Positions 59,720 through 64,000 of a DNA stretch of 64,000 bases are shown in pieces. The notes under the pieces were generated by a model that was not told where the DNA came from, searched no databases, and saw nothing but the letters and a program-made list of their open reading frames with translations. Within the stretch, counting starts at the first letter, position 1. Each line of letters starts with the position of its first letter. Origin of the DNA: Flavobacterium ovatum (GTDB lineage: Bacteria; Bacteroidota; Bacteroidia; Flavobacteriales; Flavobacteriaceae); NCBI RefSeq assembly GCF_040703125.1, contig NZ_CP160035.1, positions 620,001 through 684,000 on the forward strand, written 5' to 3'. Made by a program: the position numbers and the translations under genes.

Positions 59720-60376
59720 TTAGTTTTTCAAATCTTTGATTACTTTGAAAGCAACATCAACTTGTTCTTCGCTCACTAAAATTGTAAATTCATTGGATGT
59801 TGATATAACCTCATTGATAATAATTCCTTCCCAAGCCAAACGTTGGAAAATGAAATAATAAATCCCTGGAATCACGATATTTTCTTTTGGCAATTTAACT
59901 GTAATTGATGCTAAATTGTCGATTTTTTGAAGTAATTTTTCGTTTACAAAGTGTTTATCTACTAGTGAATTCACACTGTTACTAACCACAATATTGATTT
60001 CATTAACCCCGCGAGAAGAAGTATAAAACACATCTGGAAAAGCATTGATGTCTGAAATTAATTCCGCTTGTTTATTCAAAACGGTTTCAGAAACTGCAAA
60101 GGCATAATCCGTCAAAGCAGAACGTACCGTAATCTCACCAATATTCTTGATTACCTTATTAATTTTATGGTTGAGTCTAAAGTCTAACTCCTCTGTTAAT
60201 CGCTTTAGAGACATCACCACAGCTCCTTGTTTCACTTCTTTTCCAAATTCACTTTCTAGTTCTGACATGATATTTCTAGACAGTGATGTCAAATTAATAA
60301 TCCCTAGAGATAAAGCGTTCAATAAAAATGGCTTTGTCTTAATGTAATTCTCTACAATTGACGATACAGTTTTCAT
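59720..60376 (-). CDS. ACT-like domain protein, putative small-molecule sensor
   Basis: A 218-residue soluble protein. The N-terminal third is helical (SIVENYIKTKPFLLNALSLG, then SLSRNIMSELESEFGKEVKQ) and could be a small winged or helical DNA-binding or dimer region. The C-terminal half has two beta-alpha-beta patterns typical of paired ACT domains (GVNEINIVVSNSVNSLVDKH and EFTILVSEEQVDVAFKVIKD). Homologues are often labelled aspartate kinase because of the ACT pair, but there is no kinase domain. It is a single gene; ligand and function are unknown. Confidence 0.72.
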   Translation of the reverse strand: MKTVSSIVENYIKTKPFLLNALSLGIINLTSLSRNIMSELESEFGKEVKQGAVVMSLKRLTEELDFRLNHKINKVIKNIGEITVRSALTDYAFAVSETVLNKQAELISDINAFPDVFYTSSRGVNEINIVVSNSVNSLVDKHFVNEKLLQKIDNLASITVKLPKENIVIPGIYYFIFQRLAWEGIIINEVISTSNEFTILVSEEQVDVAFKVIKDLKN

Positions 60377-60495
60377 AATCGATATAGGTATTTATACTTA
60401 GTTTTTATAGTTGTTTTTCTGCGGTCTGTTTTAAAAACTGGTGCAAAGATATATAAAAAACAATTTGTTACAAATATAACATGAAGATATTTGAA

Positions 60496-60855
60496 TTAAA
60501 AATGATAAAAAGCGTCTGTAAGGTGTTCTATTACAAAGGAATTATATTCTTTATGGATAGAAATCACATCAAAACGAACATCAACATCTAGGTTTTTTGC
60601 GCATACGTATTCGTCTATAGCCCTTGTAAGTAGTCGGATTTTCTTTGAAGTAACCGCATCAATTGGTAAACCAATTTCTATTGATGAACGAGTCTTTACT
60701 TCAACAACAACCAGTATGTCGTTAATCCTACAAACTATATCGATTTCGGCCTTTTGAAAACGCCAATTGGTGTCTAAAATAGCATATCCGTTTTCTTTTA
60801 GAAAATTTGCAGCCATTTCTTCGCCTAATTTCCCTAATTCATTGTGTGCAGCCAT
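60496..60855 (-). CDS. YraN/UPF0102 family nuclease-like protein
   Basis: A 119-residue small protein of the UPF0102 family with a PD-(D/E)XK-like core: LGKLGEEMAANFLKENGY (6-23), TNWRFQKAEIDIVCRINDIL and VVVEVKTRSS, giving the D-x(n)-ExK motif. It is probably a structure-specific nuclease or Holliday-junction-type protein; biological role is unsettled. It lies 67 bp after the LD-carboxypeptidase gene on the same strand. A stretch resembling the uronate operator (60660-60677) falls within the coding sequence and is likely chance. Confidence 0.9.
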   Translation of the reverse strand: MAAHNELGKLGEEMAANFLKENGYAILDTNWRFQKAEIDIVCRINDILVVVEVKTRSSIEIGLPIDAVTSKKIRLLTRAIDEYVCAKNLDVDVRFDVISIHKEYNSFVIEHLTDAFYHF

Positions 60856-60922
60856 ATTTCAATTATATTAGTATTTTTCAAAAAAATAAGTAGAGAAACT
60901 AAGTATGTTTTAATTGCACAAA

Positions 60923-61888
60923 TTACTCAAAAACTACGGTCGATTTAGTCGAATTTACATCAATTGTAACCACATTACCTAAAATTAAAGCTCGATTGTC
61001 TCGTATGTGTCCAGCAGGAAAATTAAAAATAATTGGAATGTTATATTTCTTGGTTACATCATCAATAATCTGCAACGCATTTTTACCCCAAGGAATATCG
61101 TTATCTTTCATAGTACTCATAGCACCTACCAGAATCCCTTTGATACTTTCGAGACAACCATTACGTCTTAGATTCATCATCATTCGATCCACATGATACA
61201 AATACTCGTCTAAATCTTCAATAAAAAGAATTTTGTCGCTACAATCAATAGATGATTGAGAACCAAACAAACTATATAAGATAGATAAATTTCCCCCTAC
61301 GAGCTCTCCAGTTGCTACTCCACAGCGATTCATAGGATCGGATGGAATATCATAACTCAATTGTTCCCCAAACAATGATATTCGCATGCTTTCTACAGCT
61401 TCCTTAGTAGCTCTAGGGACAGTAATTGGCATTATACCATGAATCGATTTATAGCCCATGGTATTCAAATGATTGTGTAAAACGGTGACATCACTAAAAC
61501 CTACAATCCATTTTGGACTTTCTTTAAACTTTGTGAAATCCAACAAATCAATGATTCGAACTGTGCCATATCCGCCACGAACACACCAAATAGCCTTGAT
61601 ATTAGGATTATCCATTTGAGTTTGAAAATCGGCGGCACGCTCTTCATCACTCCCTGCTAACTGGTTTTCTTCGAGTCCAATTGTTTTTCCTATACTAACT
61701 TCAAGTCCCCAACTGTGTAATAAATCAATCGAAGGTTTCAAATTATCAACATTGTTTTTTCGGGCTGTGGAAACAATAGCAACCGTATCCCCTTTTTGCA
61801 AGTAAGCAGGTGTAATCATAGTATTTTGAGATTGGCAATTAAAAATAGTTATCATAAAAAATAAAAGTACAAAATTGCACCTTTCCAT
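60923..61888 (-). CDS. LD-carboxypeptidase, S66 family, lipoprotein-like
   Basis: Removes the terminal D-residue of tetrapeptides in peptidoglycan recycling. From Met at 61888 (321 residues) it has a hydrophobic export signal with Cys18 (VLLFFMITIFNC), suggesting a lipoprotein, so it would act in the periplasm rather than in the cytoplasm like E. coli LdcA. The catalytic triad is Ser132 (GFSDVT), Glu224 (FIEDLDEYLYHVDRM) and His294 (PAGHIRDN). An upstream ATG (61924) would add 12 residues before the signal and is less likely. Confidence 0.9.
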   Translation of the reverse strand: MERCNFVLLFFMITIFNCQSQNTMITPAYLQKGDTVAIVSTARKNNVDNLKPSIDLLHSWGLEVSIGKTIGLEENQLAGSDEERAADFQTQMDNPNIKAIWCVRGGYGTVRIIDLLDFTKFKESPKWIVGFSDVTVLHNHLNTMGYKSIHGIMPITVPRATKEAVESMRISLFGEQLSYDIPSDPMNRCGVATGELVGGNLSILYSLFGSQSSIDCSDKILFIEDLDEYLYHVDRMMMNLRRNGCLESIKGILVGAMSTMKDNDIPWGKNALQIIDDVTKKYNIPIIFNFPAGHIRDNRALILGNVVTIDVNSTKSTVVFE

Positions 61889-62049
61889 TAAGGCTTTCGT
61901 AGGATAAAAAATAGGAATAAACATAAGGTGAAGATAAAATAAAAACTCCAGTTAATACAAAACCAGAGCAAAACAAATATACGTTTTTTTGAAAATAACA
62001 ATTGAATTCTGATACTAATTTGTATTTTTACTAGACCAATACTCCTACA

Positions 62050-63141
62050 ATGAAATTATTTTGTTTGGTTCTACTCTCCTTAGTAACGCTCTGTCAAGGG
62101 CAACCCAAAAAATACAGCATCCACACGGTTGCTTTCTATAATTTCGAAAACTTATTTGACACCATTAATAATCCCTTAACCAATGATGATGAATGGACGC
62201 CAAAGGGATTCCAACATTGGGACACCAAAAAATACAATAAAAAACTTCACAATTTATCCCAAGTTCTGGCTGAAATTGGCACAAATGAGAATACCAATGC
62301 TCCCACATTAATTGGTTGTTCAGAAATTGAAAACAGAAGCGTTCTCGAAGATTTAGTCAAGCAACCACTTATCATCAGCAAAGATTACGGCATTATTCAT
62401 TATGATTCCCCCGACAAACGTGGTATTGATGTAGCGTTATTGTATCAAAAAAAATATTTCAAACCTACCTCCTTTACTAACATCCCATTAATTATCCACA
62501 ATAAAGAGAGCAAACAAAGCCCCAAATCCGTAATCAAAGAAAACACCGAAGACGAACCCGAAATTAACTTTGACAACCATAGAATCTTCACTCGTGACCA
62601 ACTCTTAGTAACAGGATTTCTCGAAAATCAAGAAATCCATATTATAGTTAATCACTGGCCATCACGCTCTGGCGGAGAAAAGAAATCCAGTCCGCTACGC
62701 GAAGCTGCAGGAGCTTTAAACCGTAAAATAATTGATTCCCTACAACGCATTAACCCAGAAGCCAAAGTAATTACCCTAGGCGATTTGAATGATGGCCCTT
62801 TCAATAATAGTGTCAAAAAAATGCTGAACGCCAAAGCCAAAAAAACAGAAGTTCCCCCATTAGGAATTTTCAATCCATTTGAAGAAATGGCAAACCAAGG
62901 ATTCGGAACCATTGCGTATAGAGATTCTTGGGATATTTTTGACCAAATATTAATGACACAATCATTAATTCAAAATAATTTCTCCCAATTTCAATTCTGG
63001 AAAGCTGGTATCTACAACAAACCCTTCCTTATTACAACTTCCGGCCCCTACAAAGGCTATCCAAAACGACATTCCAACACCGAAATTGGCTATAGCGACC
63101 ATTTTCCAGTTTACATATATTTGATAAAAGAAACCAAATAA
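62050..63141 (+). CDS. Secreted endonuclease/exonuclease/phosphatase family protein
   Basis: A 363-residue exported protein: signal peptide (1-18, LLSLVTLCQGQ), then a DNase I-like fold. Conserved sites are FYNFENLFDT (30-39), GCSEIENRSVLEDL (acidic metal ligand), INHWPSRSGGEKKSS (catalytic His region), ITLGDLNDGPFN (Asp/Asn) and YSDHFPVYI (final His). It could be a nuclease or a phosphatase/phosphodiesterase; no other domain tells. It is secreted to the periplasm or beyond and could serve nucleic acid or phosphate scavenging. Single gene. Confidence 0.9.
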   Translation: MKLFCLVLLSLVTLCQGQPKKYSIHTVAFYNFENLFDTINNPLTNDDEWTPKGFQHWDTKKYNKKLHNLSQVLAEIGTNENTNAPTLIGCSEIENRSVLEDLVKQPLIISKDYGIIHYDSPDKRGIDVALLYQKKYFKPTSFTNIPLIIHNKESKQSPKSVIKENTEDEPEINFDNHRIFTRDQLLVTGFLENQEIHIIVNHWPSRSGGEKKSSPLREAAGALNRKIIDSLQRINPEAKVITLGDLNDGPFNNSVKKMLNAKAKKTEVPPLGIFNPFEEMANQGFGTIAYRDSWDIFDQILMTQSLIQNNFSQFQFWKAGIYNKPFLITTSGPYKGYPKRHSNTEIGYSDHFPVYIYLIKETK

Positions 63142-63180
63142 CAATATTAGCAACAGAATTAGAGTATTCGCACAACCGTT

Positions 63181-63330
63181 CCGGGAACCAAGTTGACACT
63201 AATTACACGAAATAACACGAATTTGGATGTTCAAAAATTTCAAGAAGTTAACAATATCATCAAAATTAGTGTAATTGTATTTCTAGAATCACTGAATTTG
63301 GTGCAAATTCGTGAAATGCGTGTCCAAAAA
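63181..63330. repeat. Degenerate intergenic inverted repeats
   Basis: Interleaved symmetric words: CACTAATT with AATTAGTG, and CACGAATTT with AAATTCGTG, spread over about 130 bp. No reading frame or terminator form. It resembles dispersed low-conservation repeats in flavobacterial gaps. Confidence 0.4.
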
Positions 63331-63421
63331 AACTCATGCTTTTGCCTTCACTAACCGTATTAGGCTTTCGCTTTTTGCCATCCTTTTTAGTACCTTAGCA
63401 AAACAGACTAAAAAAGACAAA

Positions 63422-63952
63422 ATGGCCATAGCAAAACCCTTCAACCTCCATAAATGGATTGACGAAAACCGTCATTTATTAAAACCACCTGTTGGAAATC
63501 GCAATCTATACAAAGAGTCAGGCGATTATATTGTCATGATTGTTGCTGGGCCAAATGCCCGTAAAGACTACCATTACAACGAAACCGAAGAGCTTTTCTA
63601 CCAAATAGAAGGCTCCATCAAAGTCATCATTCAAGAGGATGGGCAACGCAAGGAAATGACCCTCAACGAAGGCGATATGTACCTGCATCCAGCACAAATT
63701 CCACATTCACCCGTTCGCTCCGAAGGTTCCATCGGACTCGTAATTGAGCGCAAACGCAAGGGTCTCGGACTCAAAGACGGTTTGCTTTGGCACTGCGACA
63801 ACTGCAACCATAAGTTATATGAAGTCCACTTTGAATTACAAGACATCGAGAAAGATTTCCTAGAACATTTCAGGCATTTCTACGGTTCCGAAAAACTGAG
63901 AACCTGCGACAATTGTGGCACCACAATGGAAACCGACCCTAGATTTATATAA
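63422..63952 (+). CDS. nbaC: 3-hydroxyanthranilate 3,4-dioxygenase
   Basis: Opens the ring of 3-hydroxyanthranilate in the kynurenine route to quinolinate and NAD, or in tryptophan breakdown. From Met at 63422 it has 176 residues, and its residues fall at the same numbers as in the Cupriavidus metallidurans enzyme: iron ligands His51, Glu57 and His95, substrate residues Arg47, Arg99 and Glu110. The C-terminal rubredoxin-like site is Cys125, Cys128, Cys162 and Cys165. An earlier ATG (63311) would add 37 unrelated residues. With tryptophan dioxygenase at 12.7 kb it indicates a bacterial kynurenine pathway. Confidence 0.97.
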   Translation: MAIAKPFNLHKWIDENRHLLKPPVGNRNLYKESGDYIVMIVAGPNARKDYHYNETEELFYQIEGSIKVIIQEDGQRKEMTLNEGDMYLHPAQIPHSPVRSEGSIGLVIERKRKGLGLKDGLLWHCDNCNHKLYEVHFELQDIEKDFLEHFRHFYGSEKLRTCDNCGTTMETDPRFI

Positions 63953-63956
63953 TATT

Positions 63957-64000
63957 TTAAGGAGCCAATTCCCGCTCCCGACGCTTCGGGACGCTTTAGT
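63957..64000. repeat. REP-like intergenic repeat, copy C (cut by window end)
   Basis: TTAAGGAGCCAATTCCCGC followed by a small hairpin TCCCGACGCTTCGGGA, matching the start (TAAGGAGC...TTCCCGC) and the small hairpin (TCCCGAAACTTCGGGA) of copy A. The rest lies outside the window. Confidence 0.65.

Noticed and set aside
59720..60376. Calling the 218-aa protein aspartate kinase
   Set aside because: It has ACT-like halves but no amino-acid kinase domain and is far too short.
60660..60677. Fourth uronate-type palindrome (CAATTGGTAAACCAATTT)
   Set aside because: It matches the core well but lies inside the yraN coding sequence (residues near IGLPIDAV), far from any uronate gene start; probably chance. 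Binding there cannot be excluded.
1..64000. tRNA, rRNA, riboswitches, prophage or defence islands
   Set aside because: No tRNA-like cloverleaf sequence, rRNA segment, known riboswitch core, integrase/phage structural gene or recognised defence system was seen apart from the toxin-antitoxin pair and the IS3 element. This was by reading, so a covariance search could still find small ones.

Overview
The window is AT-rich chromosomal DNA from a member of the Bacteroidota, most likely a Flavobacterium or close relative. Four things point there. Promoters carry the flavobacterial -7 box TAnnTTTG and ribosome binding sites are weak. One secreted enzyme ends in a type IX secretion (T9SS) tail, and a PorZ-like T9SS component is present. 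Lineage-typical families occur (IPExxxVDY next to pyk, THC0290_0291, single-Cys DksA-like protein). GC-rich REP-like hairpin repeats lie between genes. No rRNA, tRNA, CRISPR array or prophage was seen.

Layout. 0-14 kb: the 3' part of rnc, IPExxxVDY gene, pyk, a secreted PL6 alginate lyase with a decayed copy of its tail beside it, Bax inhibitor-1, dinB, a CYTH protein, RlpA-like protein, pgi, an M23 peptidase lipoprotein, and tryptophan 2,3-dioxygenase with a DUF3108 protein. 14.4-16.2 kb: a candidate small RNA and a complete 1389-bp IS3-family element with 26-bp terminal repeats and a TTG target duplication. 16-28 kb: patatin-Omp85 protein, uvrC, AstE/AspA-type deacylase, 5-FTHF cyclo-ligase, a ParE/RelE toxin-antitoxin pair, lspA, DksA-like gene, and an IleRS2-type ileS with a GXHH signature. 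27.5-34 kb: one operon for a TolC-MacA-MacB efflux pump with its LytS/LytTR two-component system. 34-40.7 kb: recO, acyltransferase, porZ, gdhA and an outer-membrane protein.

40.9-56 kb is the accessory catabolic region. A LacI-type regulator (49.9 kb) is divergent from an operon of TonB-dependent receptor, cytoplasmic GH63/MGH1-like hydrolase, sodium:solute symporter, type-1 glycerate kinase and a sugar-isomerase-like cupin. Together these look like a complete route for a glycosylglycerate (mannosyl- or glucosylglycerate): import, hydrolysis, then phosphorylation of the released glycerate. Beside it are a two-domain PL6 alginate lyase, an RraA-like protein and a 2,5-dioxovalerate dehydrogenase. 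The promoters of both PL6 genes and of the dehydrogenase carry the same 18-bp palindrome (AAAYTGGTNWACCARTTK), which resembles uronate GntR/FadR-type operators. This suggests one alginate/uronate regulon spread over more than 50 kb.

56-64 kb: a conserved ATP-grasp / alpha-E / transglutaminase trio, an ACT-like protein, yraN, an LD-carboxypeptidase lipoprotein, a secreted endonuclease/phosphatase-family protein and 3-hydroxyanthranilate dioxygenase, which together with tryptophan dioxygenase indicates a kynurenine pathway.
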